Shown here: piece after piece, positions 8,223 through 17,104 of the stretch
Numbering within the stretch: the stretch's first letter is position 1
How the letters are laid out: each line of letters opens with the position of its first letter
Assembly: GCA_017561715.1 (NCBI GenBank)
Contig: JAFZBN010000015.1
Location: forward strand, 434,001 to 498,000
Direction of reading: 5' to 3'
DNA: 64,000 nt
Source of the DNA: Clostridiales bacterium
GTDB taxonomy: Bacteria; Bacillota; Clostridia; Saccharofermentanales; Saccharofermentanaceae
Made by a program: the position numbers and the translations under genes
The notes under the pieces: model-generated
The model's input: only the letters and a program-made list of their open reading frames with translations
Told to the model about the DNA's origin: nothing
Databases searched by the model: none

Positions 8223-8384
8223 CGGTTTCCTTCTCCTGTTCTCTTTCTCACTTTCACCAATTATACAGATATCCTTTCTCCGAAAAAAGAGAAAACGGAT
8301 GTACATTATCACTATATTCCAATGCGCTTCCTCATCTGATAAACTGAACTGGGGAGAAAATAAGGTATAACAGAGGCAAGGGGA

Positions 8385-9311
8385 ATGTTTGAATCCTGTT
8401 GGGATATACTCGGAATTGGCATAACGACCGATAAGCTGGAGATCAAGAAGGCCTTTGCGAAGCTTGCCCATCAGATCTCCCCGGAAGACGATCCCGACGG
8501 CTACAGACGTATCCATACCGCCTATAAGCAGGCTCTGGAATATGCTTCCCACGCGAAAGATCCGAAAAGAAGAAACGGCGAGATCCCCGGCGCGGGTATT
8601 ACGATTTCTCGTCGCGTCCTCCCATACCAAGGAACCAAATTCCCCAAACAGGAAGATGCGGCCGAAGAATCAGAAGCAGAGAAAGAAAATGAAGGCTTTG
8701 ACTTCACTTCTGTCGAAAAGCCGGATCTGAATAAGAAAAGCAAGAAGGCAAAAGTGCCCCCGCGTCCCTCTTCCCGCACGCAAGTCCCAAAAGAAGACGA
8801 CGAGAAAAAGCAGAGCTTTGACTTCTCCCCGATCGTTCAGGAAGAAAAGCAGTTCTCCGACGAAATCGAAAGGATCATCGAGCAGATCGTAACGTACAAG
8901 GAAGAAAACGGTATCGACACTCCCGAGAACGTCAAACGCTGGAAGGTCACGACACTCGACATGCACGGCATGAAGCTTCTTAAGCTCTATGGTTCACTCT
9001 TTATGAGATCCGGCGAGACCTCTACCTGGAATGTCTTTTTCAAAGAGCCTCTCATGAAGCAGATGCTCTATAACCAGGACTTCCGTCATAAGATCAGGAC
9101 ATACTTTCCTTCGGGCAGCGAATCGAGGACAAAGATCGAAGAACTGATCGAGGAATTCGAGGATCAGCTCGCGTTAGAAGAAGCCGAACGCGAAAAAACA
9201 TTGACTGAAAAAGATAAGAAAGAGCAGATCGTAATCGCGTGCCTCGTAGTCTTCGGCATATTCTTTATATTCGCGCTCGAATTATTCCTACAAATGATCC
9301 ACAGACACTAG
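8385..9311 (+). CDS. Degenerate J-domain protein with C-terminal membrane anchor
   Basis: A 308-residue protein. Residues 1-60 read like a DnaJ J-domain (WDILGIGITTDKLEIKKAFAK, then YRRIHTAYKQALEYA). The HPD tripeptide that stimulates Hsp70 is not intact; the loop reads HQISPEDDPDG. A charged, low-complexity middle (about 85-150) follows, then a helical domain and a terminal hydrophobic helix (about 284-302) ending in RH, giving a tail-anchored topology with the J-like domain in the cytoplasm. It lies 72 bases upstream of an Hsp70 gene on the same strand, which strongly suggests a dedicated co-chaperone pair. The client is unknown. Confidence 0.75.
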   Translation: MFESCWDILGIGITTDKLEIKKAFAKLAHQISPEDDPDGYRRIHTAYKQALEYASHAKDPKRRNGEIPGAGITISRRVLPYQGTKFPKQEDAAEESEAEKENEGFDFTSVEKPDLNKKSKKAKVPPRPSSRTQVPKEDDEKKQSFDFSPIVQEEKQFSDEIERIIEQIVTYKEENGIDTPENVKRWKVTTLDMHGMKLLKLYGSLFMRSGETSTWNVFFKEPLMKQMLYNQDFRHKIRTYFPSGSESRTKIEELIEEFEDQLALEEAEREKTLTEKDKKEQIVIACLVVFGIFFIFALELFLQMIHRH

Positions 9312-9383
9312 AAGCACAATGACACTTACGAACAGAACAATGTATAATCAGGAAAAGATGGCAAAAGTGATAAGGGGGTCCAT

Positions 9384-11054
9384 ATGGCGATCATAGGTAT
9401 CGATCTCGGAACAACAAACAGTCTGGCAGCACAGTACACAACAGAGGGTGTCAAGATCCTCCGCAATTCTTCGGGAAATGCACTGATCCCTTCCGTTGTC
9501 GGTCTGGATGACGACGGGAACATCATCGTCGGCGAAGTGGCAAAAGAAAGACTCATCACGCATCCGGATCTGACGGTTTCGGAATTCAAGCGCACCATGG
9601 GTACCGATCTTCTCTATGAACTCGGTACCCAGAAGTATACTTCCCAGCAGCTCTCCTCGATCCTTCTGAAGAAGATCGTCGCGGATGCAAAAGAGATCAT
9701 CGGCGAGGAGATCGAAGAAGTCATCATCAGCGTTCCCGCCTACTTTGACGAGCGCATGAGAACGGCCACGAAACAGGCGGCAGAGCTTGCGGGCATTAAG
9801 TGCGAGCGTCTCATCAACGAGCCTTCCGCGGCAGCTCTTGCCTATCTTCACAAGCACGAATGGAAAGACGGCACCTACATGGTCGTCGACTTCGGCGGCG
9901 GAACGCTCGACGTATCCATTATCGATTCTTTTGACAGTATCATGGAGATCATTGCCGTAGCCGGCAACAACCAGCTCGGTGGCAAGGATTTTAACGAAGC
10001 GATCTATAACCATTTCTGTGTGAGCAACGGACTTAACAGCGAAGATCTGACACCTGAACAGCAGGCGATCATCTACAGAATGGCAGAAGCTACGAAGATC
10101 GCCCTTTCCACAAACGCGATCGCGAATATGACCGTTGTCATCAACGAGGAAAAATACTCGCTGACGATGGATAACAACGAGCTCATCAAGATCGCGCACG
10201 ATGTCTTTGAAAAGATCGTCGTCCCTATCAAGAAAGTTCTGAAGGACAGCCGTCTGCACCCGTCCGACCTTGAGGCGATCGTTCTTGTCGGAGGCAGCTG
10301 CAAGATGCCGACCGTCGCGGCCTTTATCGAAGATGTGACCGGTGTAAAACCCAGTACGGACATCAACCCCGATACCGCCATCGCCATCGGCGCGGGCGTC
10401 TACACGGGCATTAAGGCCAAAAACCAGGAACTGAAGGATATCGTCATGACAGACATCTGCCCCTTCTCACTTGGTGTCAACTGCAGAGACGACAACAAAG
10501 AGATCACGATGTCCTTCATTATCGAGAGAAACTCCATGCTCCCATGCAGTGCCTCCCGTGATTACTATGCCGTTAAAGACCGCCAGACGGAAGTGACCTT
10601 TAAGATCTATCAGGGCGAGAGCATTATCCCCGAGAACAACATCTTCCTCGGCGAGATGAAGATCAGCTGTCCTCCGACCCGGGAACACGAATTCGTGGCC
10701 ACGGTCCGTATGACATATGACATCAACGGCATCCTGATCGTCGATATCACGAACAAAGAGAAAAAGACCGTAAGTAAGGTCATGCTCGATAAAAAAGTCC
10801 ATCTGTCGGAAAAGGAGATCGAGCAGATCAAAGGAAAACTCGATAAGCTTCGTTTCAGTGAAAACAAGGACGAAGAGGAGCAGCTCCTGATCTCGAAGAC
10901 CGAGCGTATGATCGAAGAGACCATGGGCTTTGACAGAGAGCGCTTCATCGAAGCACTTGAGCGCTTCAAGTTCATCATGAAAAACGGCAACACCATCGAG
11001 AAAAGAAAAGCCAAGGAGTTCCTAAGCAATCTCCTTGACCAGTACGAAGAGTGA
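9384..11054 (+). CDS. Hsp70 family chaperone, DnaK-like, shortened C-terminus
   Basis: A 556-residue Hsp70 homologue. The actin-like ATPase domain is complete: phosphate-1 loop GIDLGTTNSLAA near residue 5, phosphate-2 VVDFGGGTLDVSI near 170, and adenosine motif IVLVGGSCKMPTV near 300. A beta-sandwich substrate-binding domain and a short helical lid follow. It is 50-60 residues shorter than housekeeping DnaK and lacks the usual glycine-rich tail, so this is a specialised paralogue. Ribosome site AAGGGGG. The neighbouring J-like protein is its likely partner. No CIRCE element or grpE is present here. Confidence 0.92.
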   Translation: MAIIGIDLGTTNSLAAQYTTEGVKILRNSSGNALIPSVVGLDDDGNIIVGEVAKERLITHPDLTVSEFKRTMGTDLLYELGTQKYTSQQLSSILLKKIVADAKEIIGEEIEEVIISVPAYFDERMRTATKQAAELAGIKCERLINEPSAAALAYLHKHEWKDGTYMVVDFGGGTLDVSIIDSFDSIMEIIAVAGNNQLGGKDFNEAIYNHFCVSNGLNSEDLTPEQQAIIYRMAEATKIALSTNAIANMTVVINEEKYSLTMDNNELIKIAHDVFEKIVVPIKKVLKDSRLHPSDLEAIVLVGGSCKMPTVAAFIEDVTGVKPSTDINPDTAIAIGAGVYTGIKAKNQELKDIVMTDICPFSLGVNCRDDNKEITMSFIIERNSMLPCSASRDYYAVKDRQTEVTFKIYQGESIIPENNIFLGEMKISCPPTREHEFVATVRMTYDINGILIVDITNKEKKTVSKVMLDKKVHLSEKEIEQIKGKLDKLRFSENKDEEEQLLISKTERMIEETMGFDRERFIEALERFKFIMKNGNTIEKRKAKEFLSNLLDQYEE

Positions 11055-11060
11055 TCCCTG

Positions 11061-11855
11061 TTATCCCTTGTAATACTCTTCCGGGATAGTTTCTTTTCGA
11101 ATGACCAGATCGTGATCAGACCTTTCGAAAAGCACCTTCACCGTGTCCGTCATGCCAACGCAGTCACAGATATATACAAGCGCCGCACCGAGCTTTGCGT
11201 ATTTGACGCACCCGGTATATTCAAATGCTTCCTTATAGTTCGGATAGTATTCCGAGACACACTGGTCGGATGCCGCGCAGAAGTGTGACCGAAACGGCGG
11301 TGACTGAAGAAGGTTTCCGTCGTAGTCCTTGATGGTGATGACAAACGGATTCGGGTTTAGGCGGTCCGGGAGCCCGAGTCTTTCGTCCACCGCGTGAAGA
11401 TATGTATTTCTCTCATGTCCGACACCGATCAGAAGGACCTTACCGTGCTCCTCATAAAGTCGGCTCAGACAGGAGTTAACAGGAGCGGGCGAACCGCACA
11501 GTTCCTCGCCCTTCACAAACTCACGAGCGCCTTTACCGAATACCGTCACCGAGTGTGTCGGATGAAGTGATCTCACTCCGTCCTTTCGAAAAGCAGCGAC
11601 CTTGGCAAGCGTTCCGATGCACGGCACCGATGTTCTTACGTCGTAGAAAGGATGATCTCTTCCCACTTCGTCCCATGTATGTGTCGGTATGATCAGAAGT
11701 CCGGAGCTAAGGTACGAGCTCATCGCGTCGATCAGCCCGTCCGCTCCGCTCTCGATCTCCCCGATCGAACGAAGCGAAGCATGCACCGTCACCTTATCAC
11801 TCGGCACGATACCGTTCTCTTTCAGAAAATCTTGAATGTCCTTTTTTGTCAGCAT
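11061..11855 (-). CDS. AAC(3) family N-acetyltransferase
   Basis: A 264-residue member of the aminoglycoside 3-N-acetyltransferase family, which uses acetyl-CoA. Landmarks are VTVHASLRSIGEIESGAD, LLIIPTHTWDEVG, the conserved HPTHSVTVFGKGA block with the catalytic His, and VLLIGVGHERNTYLHAVD. Length is normal. Chromosomal relatives in Clostridia are often cryptic or act on other amines, so antibiotic resistance cannot be assumed. It converges with the Hsp70 gene, leaving only six bases between stops and no terminator hairpin. Confidence 0.9.
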   Translation of the reverse strand: MLTKKDIQDFLKENGIVPSDKVTVHASLRSIGEIESGADGLIDAMSSYLSSGLLIIPTHTWDEVGRDHPFYDVRTSVPCIGTLAKVAAFRKDGVRSLHPTHSVTVFGKGAREFVKGEELCGSPAPVNSCLSRLYEEHGKVLLIGVGHERNTYLHAVDERLGLPDRLNPNPFVITIKDYDGNLLQSPPFRSHFCAASDQCVSEYYPNYKEAFEYTGCVKYAKLGAALVYICDCVGMTDTVKVLFERSDHDLVIRKETIPEEYYKG

Positions 11856-11872
11856 CTGTCAATACTCCATTG

Positions 11873-12415
11873 TTATTTCAGTTTGTTGTATTTCTCATAG
11901 TCGAAATTGTCGGCCAGGAACTCTCTCCAGTGCTGGAGCTGCTCCTCCGAGAGCGTTTCAAACTTGACCAGAAACCATTCCTTCAGGCTCTTCTCGCTCG
12001 CTTCCGAAGTCAGGTACACCGTCATCCACGCCTTCAATTTCGCCGGCGCAAGCTCCTTGAAATCCTCCGCCGTGAAATGCACCGGTTCTTTCGCTTCTTT
12101 CTTCTTACTCGGCTTTCGGATATAGTTCAGATCCCCGTCAACGAACCCGTACGCGATCGAATCGAAATGCTCATACATCTTCTTATTCGACTTGATGCAC
12201 TTCTCCAGAGCCTTCCCGACCTTCTTCTCCACTTTCTTCCATGGAGTATCCGACACGCAGATCACATAAGGATTCTCGCGCCCGATCACCAGCGCATCCT
12301 CATCGAAACACGCCTCGATCGAAAACGAATCCGCATCCTCATACACATTAAAAAGCACCGAGGAAAAACCACTCAGATCCTTACTTCCAATAGCATCAAA
12401 AAACGACTCCAGCAT
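11873..12415 (-). CDS. Hypothetical protein, 180 residues
   Basis: I do not recognise this family. The chosen ATG at 12415 has GGAG eight bases upstream; an in-frame ATG at 12436 lacks a ribosome site. The sequence is soluble, with an alpha/beta N-terminal half (LNVYEDADSFSIEACF-like strands), a Lys-rich linker near residue 105 (KPSKKKEAKEP) and a helical C-terminal half rich in Trp and Lys. It is 17 bases upstream of the AAC(3)-type gene on the same strand and may be co-transcribed with it. Confidence 0.7.
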   Translation of the reverse strand: MLESFFDAIGSKDLSGFSSVLFNVYEDADSFSIEACFDEDALVIGRENPYVICVSDTPWKKVEKKVGKALEKCIKSNKKMYEHFDSIAYGFVDGDLNYIRKPSKKKEAKEPVHFTAEDFKELAPAKLKAWMTVYLTSEASEKSLKEWFLVKFETLSEEQLQHWREFLADNFDYEKYNKLK

Positions 12416-12509
12416 ACACTCAACTCCACGCTTCAAGGCCGACGAACTAACAACATTATACCAGCGATACTTGGCAAGTAATTATACGTATGGTTTATCG
12501 CGATATGAA

Positions 12510-13460
12510 TCAATAATTTACTTCAGTTTCCTCATCACAAATAATAATGAATGGAGGCATGGTCGTTGTTGTGTAAGCTCTAATCCCATTGTTCACGTAA
12601 CCTTCACCCAAAGAGAGAGCATATCTAACCTTACAATTGCGTATATCTAATTCCCCTATTTTGTTATTCATACAAGCAAGCGTGTATAGATCTGGGTTCT
12701 TTCGTAAATCAAGGCCAGTTAATTGATTATCCGAACAAGTTAACATAGCGAGTTCTGGACATTTTGTAACATCAAGGTAGGTAATCTGATTGCCTGCGCA
12801 ACTCAGCAAATAAAGCTCTGTACACTTTGAAACATCAATAGAAGTCAGTTGATTATAATCACAGCTAAAATGCGTTAATTCTGTATTCTTGCTTACATCG
12901 AGTTTAGTAAGTTCATTGTCCGAACAATCCAACGAGGAAAGATTACTATATTTGCCTACGGATAATCTTTCTATGTAATTGCCATTACAACTCACTCTTG
13001 AGAGTTTGCTACTATTATTGGGCAATATCAATTCATCGATAGAATTCTCAGAACAATCCAGGGAAACTAATTCGTTGTTTTCTGCTAGATCCAGTTCTAT
13101 CAGTCTGTTTTCGGAACAATCCAAATTATGCAACTCAGTATTTTCACTCACATCAAGTTCTTTCAAATAACAGTTTTTACAATCAAGGTCTGTAAGATTT
13201 TTGAAGTACGCTATTCCTTGTAACGATTTAATTGAAGAGTCATTTACTCTGATGTATTTAACATCCAAACGTTCTTTTTCCGACAGTTTTCCATCGTTAT
13301 TCTTATCAAAAGACTCCACTTCTTCACGGAAAACCGGATCAGGAAAATTACTTTCATTGATCTTGACATATTTCTCCCAATCAATGCTGTAGTATACTGC
13401 AAGACCAATAACAATAAGTGCGACTATTCCAAGTGTAATGTACACTACTCTCTGTTTCAT
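12510..13460 (-). CDS. Membrane-anchored leucine-rich-repeat protein
   Basis: A 316-residue protein with an N-terminal membrane helix (about residues 5-25). A short acidic segment with DKNNDGKLSEKE looks like an EF-hand loop. About eight leucine-rich repeats of 20-22 residues follow, of the form L-x-x-L-D-C-S-x-N-x-L-x-x-L-D-V, as in internalin-like and bacteroidal LRR proteins. The repeated Cys at the turn is notable. It likely faces outside and binds a protein or glycan. The gene is visibly AT-richer than its neighbours, which suggests transfer. Ribosome site GGGGGAA. Confidence 0.85.
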   Translation of the reverse strand: MKQRVVYITLGIVALIVIGLAVYYSIDWEKYVKINESNFPDPVFREEVESFDKNNDGKLSEKERLDVKYIRVNDSSIKSLQGIAYFKNLTDLDCKNCYLKELDVSENTELHNLDCSENRLIELDLAENNELVSLDCSENSIDELILPNNSSKLSRVSCNGNYIERLSVGKYSNLSSLDCSDNELTKLDVSKNTELTHFSCDYNQLTSIDVSKCTELYLLSCAGNQITYLDVTKCPELAMLTCSDNQLTGLDLRKNPDLYTLACMNNKIGELDIRNCKVRYALSLGEGYVNNGIRAYTTTTMPPFIIICDEETEVNY

Positions 13461-13591
13461 ATTGATTCCCCCTAAAGCAGCAATCTGACTACTATATTGA
13501 CAGTATAATTCAGATTATCTTGGACGTAATGCAATTCTGTTATTGTTTAACGATTGTTCACAGGAGAATATTAAATTGCTTAATATTTTTC

Positions 13592-14437
13592 TCAGCCCAG
13601 CAGTCCTTCCAACCACTTCAAACACAGCGGAACCCACTGACTTGCACTTGCATCGATATCATTCTCTGGATCCACAAGTTTATTATTCACGGACATCCCA
13701 TGACGACCGGATCCGAAGATGTGCATCTCAAACGGCACCTTGTTCTGGTCAAGTTTCTCAGCCAGTTTCAAAGAATTAGATACAGGAACAAACTCATCCG
13801 TAATGCTCTGGAAGAAGAATGTCGGAACAGTATCTTTAGTGACGTAGTTGACAACATTCACTTCTTGGGTGAGATTGGCAACGATCTGTCCCAGCGTGAA
13901 CCCCATCTTCATCCCCTGCTCAATGGCTACTTTCTTCGGGATCGATGCTAGATCAACGCCACTGAAGATCGTGGACATATCGTATACACCATAAGCCAGA
14001 ACAGCTGCATTCGGTCGATACAGAGAACTCTCACCACCAAGAGCCTCAACTATACGGGCATCCATCCACTGTGTGGCAGACAATGCAGCAACAGTTGCTC
14101 CGGCACTGAAACCGGAAATAACAATCTTATCTGGATCGATGTGCCACTCCGAAGCATGTTCACGGACAGTTTTAATCGCCCAGGAGATCTCCACCAAAGG
14201 ATTCGGGAACGATGCATGTTCACCGAGAGAATAGTTCAGAACAAAACCTGCATAGCCTTCTTCTACAAAAGTAAGAGCTACACCTTCGCCCTCAGCAATG
14301 CCGTGGAATTCCCATCCGCCACCCGGACAAGCGATCATGGCAGGCCTCAAAGGAATATCCTCCCGATAAACATCCGGGATATATGTCTGCAGATTCACTC
14401 TGCCGTCCTCTGTGAAGTTAATCGTCTCGTGTATCAT
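13592..14437 (-). CDS. Alpha/beta hydrolase (BD-FAE/xylan esterase-like)
   Basis: A 281-residue serine esterase. It has the oxyanion strand IACPGGGWEFHG, the nucleophile elbow VISGFSAGATVA (Ser in GFSAG), an Asp region at FFQSITDEFVPVSNS and the catalytic His in FGSGRHGMS. There is no signal peptide, so it is cytoplasmic and may act on imported acetylated or acylated oligosaccharides, as family members often do. Ribosome site GGAGG. The hicB gene lies 23 bases upstream on the same strand, so both may share one transcript. Confidence 0.9.
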   Translation of the reverse strand: MIHETINFTEDGRVNLQTYIPDVYREDIPLRPAMIACPGGGWEFHGIAEGEGVALTFVEEGYAGFVLNYSLGEHASFPNPLVEISWAIKTVREHASEWHIDPDKIVISGFSAGATVAALSATQWMDARIVEALGGESSLYRPNAAVLAYGVYDMSTIFSGVDLASIPKKVAIEQGMKMGFTLGQIVANLTQEVNVVNYVTKDTVPTFFFQSITDEFVPVSNSLKLAEKLDQNKVPFEMHIFGSGRHGMSVNNKLVDPENDIDASASQWVPLCLKWLEGLLG

Positions 14438-14460
14438 ATTCGAACCTCCGTGGTTTCTGT

Positions 14461-14808
14461 TCAGTGATTCTGAGAAAGAAGATAGACACAGTACTGATTC
14501 ATACTGACTCCCTCTTCTTTCGAACGTTCCGCCAGTCTTCTGTGCAGACTTTTGGGAATACGCAATTTGAATTGACCTGAATACTCATCAAGATTGACAG
14601 GTTCTGCTATATCGATCTTATCTTCAATCGCTGCTCCGAGCCATTCTCTTTTGGCATCTTCTGCATTACGAATAGCATCTTCGATCGTTTCACCCATCGT
14701 TAAACATCCGGGAAGATCAGGATAGTTTGCAACGTATCCTCCCTCATCCGGATCCGGAAAGATTTCAAGTTTATAAGGAAGCTTCATGTAATACTCAATT
14801 GTCTTCAT
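14461..14808 (-). CDS. HicB family antitoxin-like protein, no HicA neighbour
   Basis: A 115-residue protein with the HicB fold (YKLEIFPDPDEGGYVANYPDLPGC, then a GETIEDAIRNAEDAKREW helix) followed by a ribbon-helix-helix DNA-binding segment (LRIPKSLHRRLAERSKEEGVSMNQY). Classical hicAB loci encode a toxin of about 60 residues next to hicB. Neither side has room for one: the esterase is 23 bases downstream and 113 bases separate the start from the divergent YdcF-like gene. It may be an orphan regulator. Its promoter is well formed and carries a direct repeat likely to be its operator. Confidence 0.9.
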   Translation of the reverse strand: MKTIEYYMKLPYKLEIFPDPDEGGYVANYPDLPGCLTMGETIEDAIRNAEDAKREWLGAAIEDKIDIAEPVNLDEYSGQFKLRIPKSLHRRLAERSKEEGVSMNQYCVYLLSQNH

Positions 14809-14832
14809 TCTGCATCTCCTCCTCTAACTCCC

Positions 14833-14861
14833 ATAATAATTGGTGTCGTATATGGTGTCAA
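14833..14861 (-). promoter_or_regulatory. Promoter of hicB-like gene with internal direct repeat
   Basis: On the minus strand TTGACA (14861-14856), a 17-base spacer and TATTAT (14838-14833). Two copies of TGGTGTC (plus strand 14841-14847 and 14853-14859) lie within the spacer and -35 box, one helical turn apart: a plausible autoregulatory operator. Confidence 0.72.
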
Positions 14862-14921
14862 CCAATCAGAACACGAATTGCGCTATCTGTGCTAAAATAC
14901 AATCAAGTGAGGGGAATCAAC

Positions 14922-16385
14922 ATGGATCTTAGACGTCGCACATTATGGATACTCGGAGCATTTCTGCTTCTGATCAGTTTCTTTGTATTACTGCTGTTCG
15001 GAAACTCCTATACATTCAAGCTCGATATCCCGGAAGGAACAGATGTAAGCGACTATCACATCACCGTCGACGAGGGGGACAAGGTCGTCTCCGTCAAAGA
15101 CATGAAGATCAAAGACGGAAAACTCGAGCTCACTTTTCAGTCCGAAAGCCGCGGCAAAGTCTTCTTCGAGGTCGAAGGACCGAATGACTTCTTCTACATG
15201 GATGTCATCTATGTACATCGCTTCAACATCATGACGATCAATTCCTATATGGGCTATACCCGAGGCTCTCGGGTCATCCCGATCACCGGGCTTCTCTTCC
15301 TTCTTACGCTCCTTGTATTCAACATCACCGAGTACAGGAAACGCATGAAGGAGTCGATGTATCAGTATGAGAACGTCAGAGCCCTCAGCTGGATCATCTT
15401 CGATACTATGCTCATCACAAACCAGGTCATGTTTGTTTTCTCGGACCAGGCACTCACGCAGAGTTTAAAGGGCGCGATGTCATCCGCCTCCTCGATCGCG
15501 ATGGCCGTATTCCCACTGGCCTTTATCCTCTCGATCCTCGTGTGCATCAGCAACATCCGGCTCATGATGAAGGAAGGCAGGACCTGGAGAAACATGTTAG
15601 GCGTCATCATGGGCGCCGCGATCTGTATCGGCACGATCATCCCGCAGGTCTTAAGTGCCTGGCTCAACAGCAATCTCTTTTCCGAGATGCATAACGAGAA
15701 GTCCGCCTGGCTCTATGTGGAAATGCTGATCACGAATCTCGTTTTAGTCATGGTCTCTTACCTCGAGTGTATCCTCATCGGCACGATCATCATGACCGTT
15801 AAGGCCGCGCGAAAAGTACCTGCCTTCGACAAGGATTATATCCTGATTTTAGGCTGTCAGATCCGAAAGGACGGAACGCTCACGAAGCTCCTTCAGGGCC
15901 GTGCGGACAGAGCGCTCGAGTTTGCCAAGATGCAAAGCGATAATACTTCCAAACCGCTCACCTTCGTCCCCTCAGGCGGCAAAGGCAGCGATGAAGTCAT
16001 CTCCGAATCCCAGGCGATCCATAACTATCTGGTCGAAAAGGGTATCCCCGAAGACAAGATCATCGTTGAAGACAGTTCCACTTCCACTGAAGAAAACATG
16101 AGAAAATCTTTTGCCCTGATCGAGCAGCAGAGTTCAGACCCGAAGGTAGCATTTGCCACGACAAACTACCACGTCTTCAGGTCCGGTGTCCTTGCCTATA
16201 GAGAGGGTATTAACGCCGAAGGTATCGGCTCCAAAACGCGCACGTATTTCTGGGTCAATGCATTTGTCCGGGAGTTTATTGCGACACTTTACGCCGAAAG
16301 GATCAAGCACCATCGCGTTATCCGCGCGTTGTCTCTTACCGTCACCTTATCCGTCGTACTCGTTTACTACGCGGCGATACTGTAA
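14922..16385 (+). CDS. YdcF-like (DUF218) membrane protein
   Basis: A 487-residue protein starting MDLRRRTLWILG after GAGGGGAATCAAC. A first helix (about 8-28) is followed by an extracytoplasmic domain of about 80 residues, then five or six membrane helices (about 120-300). A C-terminal DUF218/ElyC-SanA-YdcF domain reads YILILGCQIRKDGTLTKLLQ, VPSGGKGSDE, SQAIHNYLVEKGIP, EDSSTSTEENM and FATTNYHVFRSG. Family members are linked to cell-envelope precursor metabolism, but their chemistry is poorly defined. A last hydrophobic helix ends the protein. The open frame extends upstream, without a ribosome site. Confidence 0.87.
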   Translation: MDLRRRTLWILGAFLLLISFFVLLLFGNSYTFKLDIPEGTDVSDYHITVDEGDKVVSVKDMKIKDGKLELTFQSESRGKVFFEVEGPNDFFYMDVIYVHRFNIMTINSYMGYTRGSRVIPITGLLFLLTLLVFNITEYRKRMKESMYQYENVRALSWIIFDTMLITNQVMFVFSDQALTQSLKGAMSSASSIAMAVFPLAFILSILVCISNIRLMMKEGRTWRNMLGVIMGAAICIGTIIPQVLSAWLNSNLFSEMHNEKSAWLYVEMLITNLVLVMVSYLECILIGTIIMTVKAARKVPAFDKDYILILGCQIRKDGTLTKLLQGRADRALEFAKMQSDNTSKPLTFVPSGGKGSDEVISESQAIHNYLVEKGIPEDKIIVEDSSTSTEENMRKSFALIEQQSSDPKVAFATTNYHVFRSGVLAYREGINAEGIGSKTRTYFWVNAFVREFIATLYAERIKHHRVIRALSLTVTLSVVLVYYAAIL

Positions 16386-16386
16386 G

Positions 16387-16992
16387 TTATTTACTTAAGA
16401 TCTCCAGCAGGAACTTGGACCCGTGGACCGGTAGATGCAGGATCCAGCTCTTATACAAAGACTGATTCGCGTGCATGTATCCGAAAGAATACAGAAAATC
16501 GATCACCATGACCGAAAGTACGGAAACCAGAACCACATGGCTTGGGTACGAGTCGTGGATTTTCACCGTATTCATAAGAGGCGTAAAACAGTAATAGAAA
16601 AAGAGCGTGATGATCGTCGAGAATCCGAGGCTCGTAAAGAGGCTCGTATATCTCGTAAAGTGCAGCGGAAGCAATGTATAGTCCCAGTAATGGAATCCGC
16701 ACAGCTTCTCTACGGAATATCCAAGTGCGATCTCTCCAAGAGAGACGATAAAGAAACAAGCGCAAAAGAAGAACGCCAGATTCTCTTTTTCCGGAACTCC
16801 TAAGAGGAAGTAAATGAACAGGATCGCGATACCGTATCCGATGAGGAACGGGAAGTTCATGTTTCGGTTGTCGATCTGTCCCTTACGGCATAGCATCCAT
16901 ATATTTTCCAGGCAAAAGCCCAGGAACGAAACTACGATCACTAACGCGATGTAGTCGTAAACTGAGTAGTCAGATTGCAGAATACGATCCAT
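16387..16992 (-). CDS. Putative ABC-transporter permease-like membrane protein (CmpB/PF06541 type)
   Basis: A 201-residue protein with five hydrophobic segments and the conserved ENIW, GEIALGYSVEKLCGFHYWDYTLLPLHF pattern of the family annotated as putative ABC transporter permease. The family is small and its transport role is unproven. No ATPase gene is adjacent. Ribosome site AGGAGG seven bases from the ATG. It is divergent from a TetR regulator and likely controlled by it. Confidence 0.8.
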   Translation of the reverse strand: MDRILQSDYSVYDYIALVIVVSFLGFCLENIWMLCRKGQIDNRNMNFPFLIGYGIAILFIYFLLGVPEKENLAFFFCACFFIVSLGEIALGYSVEKLCGFHYWDYTLLPLHFTRYTSLFTSLGFSTIITLFFYYCFTPLMNTVKIHDSYPSHVVLVSVLSVMVIDFLYSFGYMHANQSLYKSWILHLPVHGSKFLLEILSK

Positions 16993-17023
16993 TCCCGGGC
17001 CTCCTTGCCTGTAGAGGGTGTAC

Positions 17024-17058
17024 GATGTTACAATTGATTTGATGTTACAATCGTAACA
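17024..17058. promoter_or_regulatory. Likely TetR operator in a divergent promoter region
   Basis: A perfect dyad TGTTAC-AATC-GTAACA at 17043-17058, plus a direct copy of its left part (GATGTTACAAT at 17024-17034 and 17041-17051). It lies between the CmpB-like gene and the tetR-type gene, the usual place for an operator serving both. Confidence 0.65.
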
Positions 17059-17104
17059 CCACCTCGAATGGGTTTCAATTTAATTGGATTAGGAGTTAAC
17101 ACAT

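Noticed and set aside
9348-10259. 303-codon minus-strand ORF opposite the Hsp70 gene
   Set aside because: Antisense shadow of a clear Hsp70; no homology, and long open antisense frames are common opposite such genes.
11061-11855. Aminoglycoside resistance determinant
   Set aside because: Family membership is clear, but chromosomal relatives are often inactive on drugs and nothing mobile surrounds the gene.
11846-12481. 211-codon plus-strand ORF rich in Arg, His, Leu
   Set aside because: Antisense to a minus-strand gene with a good ribosome site; composition is typical of a shadow frame.
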